From contig NC_089184.1 of the NCBI RefSeq assembly GCF_947507565.1, positions 124,001-188,000 of the forward strand: DNA of 64,000 bases, in the 5' to 3' direction. The translations under genes and the position numbers were made by a program. The notes beneath the pieces were generated by a model. That model worked only from the letters and a program-made list of their open reading frames with translations, did not search any database and was not told the DNA's origin. How positions within the stretch are numbered: the stretch's first letter is position 1; each line of letters begins with the position of its first letter. The stretch comes from Oscarella lobularis (lineage: Eukaryota > Porifera > Homoscleromorpha > Homosclerophorida > Oscarellidae). Shown piece after piece: positions 1 through 10,161 of this stretch.

Positions 1-605
1 TCATTCAACGGCTCTCCCTCTTCGCTCAGAGCGCCAGTAACTCGTGGTATTCCAAATATGTTTGGAATGCTAACAGTGCCGATTTCGCCGAGCATCGCTC
101 TCAATTGCATCGCGGCGCGCATTCCGCCGTAGGGACCGGGCGAATAGCAGACAATCGCGCTCACTTTGAAAGCGTACGAAGAAAGGGGAAAATGATCGAT
201 TAGATTGCTCAGCGCCGGCGGAATGCTGTGATTGTATTCGCCCGAAACGACGACGATCGCGTCGCTGGCGACGAGCGCTTCGTTCGCGCGAACGAGACGC
301 TCGGGTAGCGTCGACCAATCTTTCACCATCATCATCGCTTGTTTTAGCACGGGAAGGTCTAATTCCCAAGGATCTGGGACGGGAAAGGGTACCTAGTTTA
401 TCTTTCTTTGGTTGCGCGATCGTGCTTTTGGAAGATTGCCTTTCTACGCCTCCGTTTTCTTACCGAATACGGTCACTTCGTGGTTCGTCTTTACGAGCGC
501 GTTCTGCACGAATTTTGCCACGCGAGAGCAGGCGCGCGGGTTGCGATTGCTTCCCAAGTACATGACGATCTTTAGAGCATCTTTCGCTGTCTCTTTCACT
601 GCCAT
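1..605 (-). CDS. NADPH-dependent FMN reductase family protein (3' part outside window)
   Basis: Flavodoxin-like quinone or azo-type reductase expected to bind FMN and use NAD(P)H. Two exons are visible on the minus strand: 464-605, starting MAVKETAK, and from 373 down to the window edge. The join (phase 1, acceptor just before 373) restores one frame. The N-terminal part holds the strand-loop YLGSNRNPRA, which binds the flavin phosphate in this family. The second exon carries GEYNHSIPPALSN and YSPGPYGGMRAA, family signatures near the flavin and dimer interface. The frame is still open at base 1, so the C-terminus is missing. An in-frame upstream extension to about 731 exists but would overlap EXOSC1 antisense. 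The family assignment is firm; the physiological substrate is unknown. Confidence 0.82.
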
Positions 606-672
606 TTCCCTTTTGTTCGTTCGTTCGTTCGCTATCCGGGGCGGGCTGTTAACGCGCGTGATCACTTCACAA
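606..672. promoter_or_regulatory. Shared divergent promoter, FMN reductase / EXOSC1
   Basis: Only 67 bp separate the two start codons (605 minus, 673 plus), so both promoters and both 5' leaders must lie here or inside the neighbouring coding sequence. I see no TATA box. This is inferred from spacing alone. Confidence 0.4.
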
Positions 673-1527
673 ATGGACGCCGTTCTTCCCGGAGAACGTC
701 TTGGAACGACGGAGGAGTTTACGTGCGGCAATGGAACGTACGAGAGAGATGGATACGTGTACTCAACGTTGGTTGGATTTCCTAAAAAGCGAGCTTCCGA
801 CGACGAGAAGAAAGTAAGGGAGTCTAATTAGATACAGAATAATGTTTGACTCCTCTAAACAGCCACCCGTTATTACAATCGTGAGCATAAAAAAGCAGAA
901 TGCAACAGTATTACCTGAAATCGGAATGGTGGTCACTTGCAAGGTCAAAAAATTCGACGGGGGAAAATTCAATTTTTCGTCATCGTCTTTATCAGGTTTC
1001 AAGTATCAACTACAGAATGGCAAAAGTAGCTATCTTAGGAGTCGAAGATCGGATCATAAAGGATACATTCCGAGGAACAATCAGGTATATAGAGTTATAG
1101 TCAAAGAAAAAATTTTTATAGAACACGTTTACCTTAGAAAGGAAGACGTCAGAGCGACAGAAAGAGATAAAGTCGAAATTCAGAAATCATTCAGACCAGG
1201 AGACATTGTCAGGGCGAAAGTGGTAATTAGAAAATGGGTTCAATTTCATTTTTGATTTGTAATTTCTCGTCAGATATCACTGGGAGACGCCCAGTCTCGT
1301 TCCTACTTTTTATCCACGGCGGAAAACAGTCTCGGAGTGATTGTTGCAGAAAGCGAGACTGGTAGAGAAGGAAATTCACTTTGCACGTGTTTCTCATCAC
1401 TATTTATACTTCCTCAGGCGTTCCCATGGTACCCATCAGTTGGTGCCAGATGCAATGTCCACAGACAAAGCTCAAAGAATATCGCAAAGTTGCCAAAGTG
1501 ACGTCATCATCGGAAATAAAGACCTAA
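673..1527 (+). CDS. EXOSC1: Exosome complex component CSL4
   Basis: Cap subunit of the RNA exosome, with an N-terminal domain, an S1 RNA-binding domain and a C-terminal zinc-ribbon-like domain. Six exons: 673-813, 863-943, 996-1084, 1138-1222, 1274-1361 and 1418-1527. All join in frame with GT-AG introns of 49-56 bp. Seen: the N-terminal PGERLGTTEEFTCGNGTY, the family-diagnostic KEDVRATERDKVEI followed by SFRPGDIV in the S1 region, and PISWCQMQCPQT with its cysteine pair near the end. The total of about 189 residues is close to the human length. The start sits 67 bp from a divergent FMN reductase. The gene faces the tetraspanin tail to tail across a repeat-bearing 3' region. Confidence 0.95.
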
Positions 1528-1558
1528 AGCAGCAGATTATTTATCTAGCTCTAGTGAC

Positions 1559-1680
1559 CTTAACCTGCACGTGATGTAATAGGATAATAAATGCATTGAA
1601 CTCTTGACTAATTTGATAAATACCATACTTAAGCTGCACGTGATGTAATATTGTAATAAATGCATATTGAACTCGTTGAC
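1559..1680. repeat. Duplicated 3'-end module containing AATAAA
   Basis: Two imperfect direct copies, roughly 1561-1610 and 1630-1680. Each has CTGCACGTGATGTAAT, then a TAATAAATGCAT segment, then TTGAACTC and TTGAC. Each copy contains an E-box CACGTG and an AATAAA polyadenylation-type hexamer. It lies between the convergent stops of EXOSC1 (1527) and the tetraspanin (1830). Confidence 0.75.
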
Positions 1681-1829
1681 CCCCCAGTACCTCGCTTCTT
1701 CCGTGGTCCCGCGAACTCAATTGACCATGACGTCATACAGAAGCGGTACTTTCCATTTCAAAATAAATGGCCACACACGACCTACCGCAGCGCAGCGACT
1801 ATAATACACACTCGGAACAAAAAAGGGGA

Positions 1830-2690
1830 CTAGATACTCTCAATCTTATGCAAATATACGGCGGCGAATACGAGCGCAAGAACGACGATAAAAGAAAGAG
1901 CAAAGGCGCCAACGCTCAGAACGAACAGATCTATGGTTTCGATCCGCTGCCAAGAGTTCATTCTCACCGAATCGACGCAACCGACGTCGTAAAAAGCGTC
2001 GCTATGGGCGACGCGCGCACGATAGCCGCAGTCAATGGACTCTTGACGGCAACACGAGCGCGGCACACCGCAATAACCGCTACCGTCATCGCGACACGTG
2101 AAATTCACGTTCGCTTCCCAATCGTCGGGATTCTCGGCGCCACAGCATTCGTAGTCGCGCTGAACGACGTCCATCGAAGTCGAATGTTGAGTAATTCGAT
2201 TACGGAAGTCGATTAGCAACGATTGACGAATATCGTGGCGTATCGTCTGTCGATAGACGAGCGCTATAATGCCCGTGGCGATATGAGCGAGAAGGAGAAG
2301 TAAGAGAGCGGCGAGAACGAAAGCGAAGGCAAGGCGCGTCGCGTTGCGACGAAAAACGGCGACGAAGCCGGCGAATCCGACGACGAGACCGAAGCCACCT
2401 GTCGCCATTGCGATATAAGTTGGATCGATACTGTAGGTCAGATCTTCGCGAGCCGTTCTCGGAAGATGTTCTTCTAATGAGTTGAGATCGTTGCGCAGAA
2501 AACGACGTCGTGCGTAGAAGGACCAGGCGCCGATTCCTCCTAGAGCGCCGGCGGCGAGACAGAGGAGAAAGACGGACGCTAATCCGAAGCGACGAACGGT
2601 TCGTTTTTTTGCTGCTATCATTTCGACGACTGTTCGTTCGACGAATGATGATCGAGGGGGGGCGTCGACGTTTCGGCTCGTTTTCTGCAT
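1830..2690 (-). CDS. Tetraspanin family membrane protein
   Basis: Four hydrophobic segments are visible: near the N-terminus (GLASVFLLCLAAGALGG), two closely spaced in the middle (a GGFGLVVGFAGFVAVF run and an FAFVLAALLLLLLA run), and one at the C-terminus (VGAFALSFIVVLALVFAAV). The large extracellular loop between segments 3 and 4 has the tetraspanin signature YECCGAENPDDW, followed by PRSCC and a GCVDS cysteine, giving six loop cysteines. The open frame continues without interruption from the ATG at 2690 to the stop at 1830 (286 residues), so this part is a single exon. The frame stays open to about 2903, but a better upstream exon may splice on (see 2897-3043). The cytoplasmic N-terminus is long for the family. 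The specific tetraspanin subfamily is not recognised. Confidence 0.85.
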   Translation of the reverse strand: MQKTSRNVDAPPRSSFVERTVVEMIAAKKRTVRRFGLASVFLLCLAAGALGGIGAWSFYARRRFLRNDLNSLEEHLPRTAREDLTYSIDPTYIAMATGGFGLVVGFAGFVAVFRRNATRLAFAFVLAALLLLLLAHIATGIIALVYRQTIRHDIRQSLLIDFRNRITQHSTSMDVVQRDYECCGAENPDDWEANVNFTCRDDGSGYCGVPRSCCRQESIDCGYRARVAHSDAFYDVGCVDSVRMNSWQRIETIDLFVLSVGAFALSFIVVLALVFAAVYLHKIESI

Positions 2691-2896
2691 CACGTTGACG
2701 GCGTGCGATGGCGTGGGTTGACTTTTCGGACTTTGAGACGATCGCAGACGAGAGCGAACGAAAAGGACGACGCCCAAAGGTCGAAGGAAGTGTTGAAGAT
2801 ACCCAAGTGAGAGACTAAGTGCTGAGAGTGCGCATTCCCGGAAGTTCACGAGGGCGGAAATGAGATGACTGCCTAGGGAAACCCTATGGACTAAAC

Positions 2897-3043
2897 CTCC
2901 CATGATGCCGTAGCGATGACGTGCTCCTTCTTTTCCTTGGCGAACGTCGCCGCATCATCGCTTTGCAACAAGAGCATGAGATAATCCGCGCTCAGGTGTT
3001 CGCCAACGAATGTTTGCTTATGATAATCGAGTGAACTAGTCAT
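2897..3043 (-). CDS. Possible upstream coding exon of the tetraspanin gene
   Basis: A 49-codon minus-strand ORF begins with ATG at 3043 (MTSSLDYHKQTFVGEH...) and reaches a possible GT donor after GAG at 2897. The tetraspanin frame has an acceptor-like TGATGCAG at its own Met codon (2688-2690). Both are phase 0, so splicing would replace the first Met with this N-terminal segment. I recognise no domain here. It could also be 5' UTR or an independent small ORF. Its ATG overlaps a plus-strand ATG (CATG at 3041-3044). Confidence 0.3.
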
Positions 3044-3185
3044 GACACGAGTCGAACGTTTGGAGCAGTTAGCATTCGAAACAATGCGCGCGATCGACAA
3101 TTACGATAAGCAAATCGACGTGAAAACGCGACAAACACTTCCGGGTAGCATAACGCGCTCTAAACGAAGAGCGAACGTCACATAA
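3042..3185 (+). CDS. Small ORF upstream of the actin-related gene
   Basis: A 47-codon ORF on the plus strand (MTRVERLEQLAFETMRA... ending RRANVT) stops 10 bp before the ATG of the actin-related gene. Its composition (heptad-like leucines, many charged residues) resembles protein rather than noise. It could be an upstream ORF in the leader of the next gene, an exon of another gene, or chance. It is antisense to the putative tetraspanin first exon only at the CATG. Confidence 0.2.
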   Translation: MTRVERLEQLAFETMRAIDNYDKQIDVKTRQTLPGSITRSKRRANVT

Positions 3186-3195
3186 CAAAAGCGAG

Positions 3196-4386
3196 ATGGC
3201 AATCGTGATTGACCTCGGAAGCGGCTCATGTAAAGCCGGCTTCAACGTCGATGAGCTCCCATCGCAAATTTTTCCAAGCGCTATCGGCAGTTACAGGCAC
3301 GTAAGCAAAAAGGAGGGCGTTTACGTCGGTCGAAGAGCCGAAGCGCGAATGGCAAAGCCCGTGCACTTGCACTACGATCGACCAATCGTAAACGGGTGCG
3401 TCGAAAACTGGGACGGCGTCGAGGCTCTCGTTCGGCACGCGTTCGAGGTCCTCGACGACGTTGCTCCGGACGAACACGCCGTATGCGTGACGAACTTTCG
3501 CAACGTCGAATCGTCCGGCACGAGCGACGAGAAAATGGCTGAGGTACTGCGCGATTGAATGGACCTATACCACGCCCACTTGCAGTTAGCCCCGCCCTCT
3601 TTCTCCTCTTAGATTCTCTTTGAAACTTTTCACGCTCCGGCTGTTTATATGCCGCCTAATTCTGCAGTGCTCGTTCTCTACGCACTCGGAAAAACGGAGG
3701 GTTTAGTTATGGAATTAGGTCACGGGATCAACGTCGTGACGGCGCTCTACGAAGGCTGTCAAATAGCGCGCGCTACGTCGAACGTAGCCGGAGGCGAAGT
3801 GACCGAATTTCTCGCTCACTTACTCAATCTCAAAAGCCATTCATTTTACACGTCACATGATTTGGAATCAATACGACTCCTAAAGGAATTACACGCAGGC
3901 GTTTCGGCAAACATCCAAGAGGACGCAACCCTATTGGCCAACGCGGAAAACCAACCCGTATATACGTTCCCGGATACCGGCAAAACGATCCAATTAGGCG
4001 ACGAATTATTCAAGTGCACGGAAATTCTTTTCGAGCCACATGGCTACGGGACATTCGGTCACGACATGAAGGGAATTCACGAAATGGCAATCGACTGCAT
4101 TCGCGGCCAGCCAACACAAGAAATCCATGATGTATTATCAAGCAATATTGTTCTCACCGGGGGCACGTCACTTTTACCTGGACTCAAGCAGCGTCTCGAA
4201 GCCGACGTTCTACCTAAAGTCGCCGCGTTTTCCGGCACGAGCGTCATTGCTGATGAGCGTCGCGCTCACTTGGCGTGGCGCGGCGCCGCCATGTACGCGT
4301 CCAAGGACGAGTTCGTGAATGTGTGCGCTACGAAACAGGATTACGACGACGAGGGTGCCGTCTGCATTAGAAAAAAATGTAAGTGA
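3196..4386 (+). CDS. Divergent actin-related protein
   Basis: Two exons, 3196-3543 and 3613-4386, join in phase 0 across a 69-bp intron, giving about 373 residues against 375 for actin. The N-terminal phosphate loop is IDLGSGSCKAGFN, matching the actin DNGSGMCKAGF pattern. The join rebuilds ILFETFHAPAVYM (actin IMFETFNTPAMYV). The second phosphate-loop region is modified (ELGHGINVVTALYEG) and the C-terminal half has VLTGGTSLLPGLKQR, matching the actin GGTTMYPG motif. The tail keeps KQDYDDEGAVCIRKKC. Sequence outside the core is much diverged, so this is an orphan actin-like protein rather than a conventional actin. I cannot place it in a numbered ARP class. Confidence 0.88.
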
Positions 4387-4480
4387 AAAATTGAAAAACA
4401 CCTTTTTTTTTCTTCTGCTTCATTTCTACTGCGTTTTTACATCTTGAAATATTTGAATATCTAGTAGAAGGAGAAGTATC

Positions 4481-4659
4481 GTATTTCCCCATAAAATAAT
4501 CAAAATTTTAATCGTATTTTTCATAAAATAATTAAAATCTTAATCGAATAATCAGAATTTTAATTGTATTTCCCCATAAAATAATCAGAATTTTAATTGT
4601 ATTTCCCCATAAAATAATCAAAATTTTAATCGTATTTCCCCATAAAATAATCAAAATTT
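4481..4659. repeat. AT-rich tandem repeat (about 33-bp unit) between the ARP gene and TRAF7
   Basis: About five and a half degenerate copies of a unit beginning GTATTTCCCCATAAAATAAT and ending AAAATTTTAATC. The last copy runs into the end of the TRAF7 coding region: the TRAF7 stop (TCA at 4651-4653, minus strand) lies inside a repeat copy. Bases 4390-4480 upstream of the array hold no gene that I can see. Confidence 0.85.
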
Positions 4660-7206
4660 AGCTAAGTCTTTTATTACCTTGATTTCGTGGTCTTCCGACG
4701 CGCTGAGTAAATGATCTTCATGAATCGTCACGGAATTCACCCCGGCTTCATGCCGCTTTAAAACTTGTATAGGCAGCATATTTTCCAAATTCCATACCTT
4801 TTAGAAGAAGAGAAGAATAAATAAATAAATAATAAATCACGTGGTATACATTTAACCTGAACTGTAGCATCAAGTGAGCTAGAAAAAAGAAAGCGACCTG
4901 ACAAGGACACAGCCAAATCAGTAACAGAGCTGATGTGTCCAAAAAGCGCTTTAACATGTTGCTGCTTATTGATATCATAAATATGAATATTTTGATTATA
5001 TGTTCCTATAGTACACACAAGAATCTCTCACTTATTAGCCTCAATTGTATCTATCTTTAACCTGCTATGAGATATTGTCTCGTCACAACTAAGGAATATA
5101 TAGATCCTTGAGAAAGATCCAGTTTCCCGCATAAGCTAAAGTCTCCGTGAGCCAGCCACGTGTGTATCGTATTATGAGCTCCACTGTAAACTTTTTCCTA
5201 TGTATACTTTCATAATAAATAAATAAATAAATAATTAATTAATAGAACCCACGTTCTGTTCGTCGACAGCCAAGGCTCGGACCCAATGATTGAGCCCCTC
5301 TAGGGTTCGCAAATGATCCAAAGTGAGAGCATTCCACACTTTGATTTCAGCCAATGACGCGCTGAATAAATACTTTCCTACAACGGCTAACGAACTAACA
5401 ATATTCTTATGCGCTTTCTACAGAAAAAATAAATAAATAAATAAATAAATAAATGACATGATTACCTCAATAGTTTTCTTAATTTCCAAACTATCTTCTC
5501 CCCACACTGCGATATTCGTATCAGCACCAGCACTGTAGACACGCCCATTTCCAATCACCAACGCCTGAACCTACATTCATAAATAAATTAAATATTTATT
5601 TATTTATTTATTTAATTCCTTCTTACAGTGTCCCTGTGAAATTTCAGGGTTTCTATACAACCTCTTTTTAAATCCCCTACATCCCAAACTTTGACCATTC
5701 CATCGCGACTTCCGCTATAGAGACGTCCTTTATTGGCTGCGAGACGGAAAACACCACCATTATGACCTCTACAAGAGAACCAATCTTATAAAAGGAGTCA
5801 TCTTCTTATTTTTACTTACCTAAACGTTCCAATGCATTTAAAAGTAAAAGGCATTGTCCACGATTCGATTTTAAGTGTAGGGGGCGTTGGCTGCGCTATA
5901 TTTCCACTCGAATGCGTTGTAACGGCGTCGGAAACGTGGAAATGCGACGGAAGTGCGGACGTAAGCGATGACGATCGTTTATGCTGCTGACGTAGCGAAA
6001 TAATCGGAGCTACAAAAAGATAAATAGCAATTCAATTATAGTATTTTTAATTTTTACATCTGTGATTTGTAACGGCAATTATTTGAGTTTGATTATCGAT
6101 TTCCTTCAACTGACGCCTAAGGACCTCTTCGCGAAGAGATCCAATGAGACTAGAGGTCAAAAAAGAGCGCGAATAGAGGACGGAAACAAGTCTGGAATCT
6201 CTACTTTTCATAGTGTTCCATTTTGGCGTGTATTTCGCTCACACTACTCTCCAACACAGTCATCTGTTCAACAAGCAATTGCATGTTTCTTCTGAGTTCT
6301 TCATTGACTTTGCGTAGCTGAGAAATCTGCGTAGCAAATTCTTAAGAATATGGGAAAAATTTAAGTTGGAACTATGTATCACTTCGCTACTCTGAGAGGC
6401 GTGAATAAATGCAATTCCACGAAAACCACAAATCGCTTTATGATTTTCAATCTCATCGCTTCCCCCACGAAAATCGCATCCTTAATAATCAAAAAATTAA
6501 TTAATAAAAAATCGCATCCTTAATAATCAAAAAATAATTAATAAAAAATCGCATCCTTAATAATCAAAAATTTATTAATAAAAAATCGCATCCTTAATAA
6601 TCAAAAAATTTATTAATAAAAAATCGCATCCTTAATAATCAAAAAATTACTTAATGAATTAAAAATAAATAATCATACCTGAAGTGCTATACGGGCATCG
6701 AACGCGTCGACATTGGGCCACGTGTTCGTCGATATCGCGTCGACGAATGAATCCGCATAAGGCCACGCCCCCAAGTGGACAGGGAACGAAAGCGTGAGGA
6801 CAAACGCTCTCGTGCTCGTCTCGTCGACCGAATCGAACCGTTTCGCAACATCCTTCGTCGTCTACGACGAAATTCGAGTCCGATTCGGAGCGTTTTAGTC
6901 CGTAACGGCAATAGATCGCGAGTTCTTCGATTTGGGACTGAATTGCACGATTGACGACGAGATCGACCGGCTGCGACGATGATTTCGACATGAGAGAGTG
7001 GTAGGTGCACGTAAGCGTTACTTTCGCTGTACTTTGTGCGCTATTTCGTCGACTGGACAGCGAGACGACGAAACGACGCATCGCCGGCAGAACGTGTGTC
7101 CACACTGCACCGAGATGACGGGCTCGGTGAATATTTGACGGCAGATTGGGCAGGCGAGCGATTGCGACGGCGGATCGACGAATTTTGTTGGGACTTCCTC
7201 CTCCAT
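4651..7206 (-). CDS. TRAF7: E3 ubiquitin ligase TRAF7 (RING, TRAF zinc fingers, coiled coil, WD40)
   Basis: Order of domains: RING in exon 1 (7033-7206), with CPICRQIFTEPVI and CGHTFCRRC; TRAF-type zinc fingers in exon 2 (6679-6970; EELAIYCRYG, CPHAFVPCPLGG) and exon 3 (from 6480; CDFRGGSDEIENHKAICGFR); a coiled coil around 6080-6340 (ISQLRKVNEELRR); then seven-bladed WD40 repeats in small exons down to 4651. The WD40 part includes IKVWNALTLDHLRTLEGLNH, matching the unusual GLNHWVRAL segment of TRAF7, plus GHISSVTDLAVS and GHNGGVFRLAAN. The C-terminus ends IKVIKDLAKF. TRAF7 acts in MEKK3/JNK signalling and SUMO/ubiquitin transfer in mammals. Intron 2 is filled by a tandem repeat that copies the exon 3 acceptor. 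The start is 33 bp from the divergent C22orf39 homologue. Confidence 0.95.
6481..6655. repeat. Tandem repeat in TRAF7 intron 2 carrying copies of a splice acceptor
   Basis: About five copies of a 37-38 bp unit with core ATCGCATCCTTAATAATC (plus strand). Read on the TRAF7 strand, each copy contains TTATTAAG followed by GATGCGATTTT. That is the 3' splice site and first bases of exon 3, whose true start is base 6480. Confidence 0.85.
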
Positions 7207-7239
7207 GATCGAAGACCCCGCGCGCGTTAGCCGTTCGAA

Positions 7240-7524
7240 ATGTCCGAGTTTCCGATGCCGCGTTGCCTGGATTTCATGAACGCGTGGAGAAAATGCGCGT
7301 CGTCGACGTACCAGTTTCATCACTACTACATCTACGGCGAATTCAAGTCGTGCGCCGTTCACAAGCGAAATTTGACGAATTGCGTCAAATGGAAAGCGAC
7401 AAAGTCCGAAAAGGCGCTGAAGCAGATGCAAGACGATTACGAATATCAAGAGAACGAGTCGAAGCGGCGAAAAATCAATGACACGTGGGAAAAACGAACA
7501 TCTCCCCCTGAAAACTGGAATTAA
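7240..7524 (+). CDS. Twin CX9C protein of the C22orf39 (PANTS) / UPF0545 family
   Basis: A single-exon gene of 94 residues. It contains a perfect twin CX9C arrangement: C9-x9-C19 and C38-x9-C48. This is the pattern of proteins oxidised by MIA40 in the mitochondrial intermembrane space. FHHYYIYGE between the two cysteine pairs and TSPPENW near the end match the human C22orf39 features HHYYVHGE and SPPPDW. In mouse the homologue has been linked to synaptic plasticity; its role here is unknown. Its start is 33 bp from TRAF7, with which it is divergent, and its end is 84 bp from the RLR-CTD-like gene. Confidence 0.88.
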   Translation: MSEFPMPRCLDFMNAWRKCASSTYQFHHYYIYGEFKSCAVHKRNLTNCVKWKATKSEKALKQMQDDYEYQENESKRRKINDTWEKRTSPPENWN

Positions 7525-7608
7525 ATATATTCATTTTTTTACGATATAAAATTTTCTCTGTACGTTGTCTTGTCGACCTATGATGAAACCATGGAATAAA
7601 AGTATTGC

Positions 7609-8181
7609 TTAAAGCTCTCTTACTTTTATTACTGGAACCAAAATTGTGTCATTAGCGTGAGTAGAAGTCACAATTGATCCAACTTTATGCATATTCTGAC
7701 AAAATACCTGCAACAATATTCTCTAATAATAATAATAATAAGTCAAAGATGCCTGTCTATTCTACTTGTCCTTTTCGAACTTGCACTCCGTGCCAATGCT
7801 TGTCTGTCAAAACAGACCGAGAAAGCCAGAGTTCTTCATTTCTCAACGAGAAATCCTGTCCGAAATCAGAATCAAGTTGAAATACATATTTTTTTTGGAG
7901 AATCTACTTCGTCTTTGCAGAGTAAGTGGAGGCATTTTTTGCAGCGTAATCCGCGATGTTTTCTCTCGGCTTTTGCCTCTATTCCTTCGTCTGGCAAGGA
8001 TACTGTATAGATTTTTGGTTTTTCGTCTTCGCTGACATCGTCGCGTCTACTCGCCTCAGCTTGACGTTTCCGCTGAAAAACAAATCAGAATGGCACAGCC
8101 TAAACCAGAGTTTACTTTTCTATTCAACTTCTTTCTCAAACGACGCTTATCTTCGCGAGAAAGTACTTCTGCTTCTGACAT
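7609..8181 (-). CDS. Stand-alone RIG-I-like receptor C-terminal-domain (zinc) protein
   Basis: Four exons, 8116-8181, 7908-8072, 7766-7855 and 7609-7707, all phase 0, encode 139 residues. The N-terminal third is highly basic (SREDKRRLRKKLNRKRKRQ). The C-terminal part resembles the regulatory/RNA-binding domain of RIG-I, MDA5 and LGP2: GLRCKKCLHLLC (CxxC, as in the RIG-I CRKCKALAC stretch), a 41-residue spacer, VFCQNMHKVGS (a C-x3-H pair where RLRs have a second Cys pair), and the hallmark strand VPVIKVREL (RIG-I IPVIKI, LGP2 LPVLKV). There is no helicase in the gene, which sits between COX17 (start codons 28 bp apart) and C22orf39. The motif matches are direct; the domain assignment is from memory and needs a profile search. 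Alternatives are other zinc folds of the same superfamily (Yippee, CULT, Mis18). Confidence 0.55.
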
Positions 8182-8209
8182 AGCGTACGCTAACTTCGCT
8201 GAAGTCAAT

Positions 8210-8471
8210 ATGAACGGTGGCGTAACTGATCGTGATCGTGGACAAGAGAAGAAACTTAAACCCTGCTGTGCTTGTCCTGAAACAAAAAAATTGCGTGATG
8301 AATGGTGAGTTAGTTATTATTCTGATGCCTTCAGTAAATTCGCTTTTGTACTGTACAGTCTCACTGACATCATCTTTCTGTTCTAGCATTGTAGAGCGTG
8401 GTGAAGAGAACTGCAAAAGTCTCATTGAGGCGCACAAGGAATGTCTACGAAAACTGGGATTCGATGTCTGA
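8210..8471 (+). CDS. COX17: Cytochrome c oxidase copper chaperone COX17
   Basis: Copper chaperone of the mitochondrial intermembrane space that feeds SCO1 and COX11. Exons 8210-8304 and 8387-8471 join in phase 2, giving 59 residues. Visible: the copper-binding [11 protein letters not shown], and the twin CX9C helices built from [11 protein letters not shown] and [11 protein letters not shown]. The first CX9C is only complete after splicing. The tail is LRKLGFDV, close to human LRALGFKI. The frame is open upstream, but the ATG at 8210 gives the family length. Divergent from the RLR-CTD-like gene with 28 bp between start codons. Confidence 0.97.
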
Positions 8472-8582
8472 ATGAACAATAATTCTGTGTGCTTGAGCAG
8501 TTAGAACTCAGTCGAGAACGCGTATTGTTTGAAAAAGGATATAAAATAAAACGAAAAGAAAAAAAAACAAAGAGAAAAAATT

Positions 8583-8654
8583 TAGCAGAGGTAGGTTTCG
8601 ATCCTACGACCTTTGGGTTATGGGCCCAACGCGCTACCCCTGCGCTACTCTGCT
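8583..8654 (-). tRNA. Initiator tRNA-Met (CAT)
   Basis: 72-nt cloverleaf on the minus strand, with acceptor stem AGCAGAG/CTCTGCT. The anticodon stem carries GGGCCCATAACCC, so the three G:C pairs of initiators flank anticodon CAT. The T-loop is ATCGAAA instead of TTCG, and the terminal A1:U72-type pair is present; all are eukaryotic initiator marks. It lies just beyond the 3' end of PGGT1B. Confidence 0.97.
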
Positions 8655-8792
8655 TACGATAAACGGCGAAGGAGTTTATTGAAATTTATAGTCGAAACAA
8701 TCGCAACGAGCAGTTTATCGTACACTCTCGCTAAAAACAGACATTCGCATAGCATCAGAAAGCTCGATTTCACTTAGATTTTATTAAAACAC

Positions 8793-10159
<1,367 letters not shown>

Positions 10160-10161
<2 letters not shown>

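Noticed and set aside
412-831. 139-residue plus-strand ORF over the FMN reductase first exon
   Set aside because: It is the antisense shadow of exon 1 of the reductase and the read-through of EXOSC1 exon 1; the EXOSC1 protein begins at 673 in this frame.
1767-2216. 149-residue plus-strand ORF
   Set aside because: Antisense to the tetraspanin coding exon, with no family resemblance, while the minus-strand frame has the CCG signature.
7687-8035. Overlapping plus-strand ORFs upstream of COX17
   Set aside because: They are shadows of the minus-strand RLR-CTD-like exons, which have consistent phase-0 introns and conserved cysteines.
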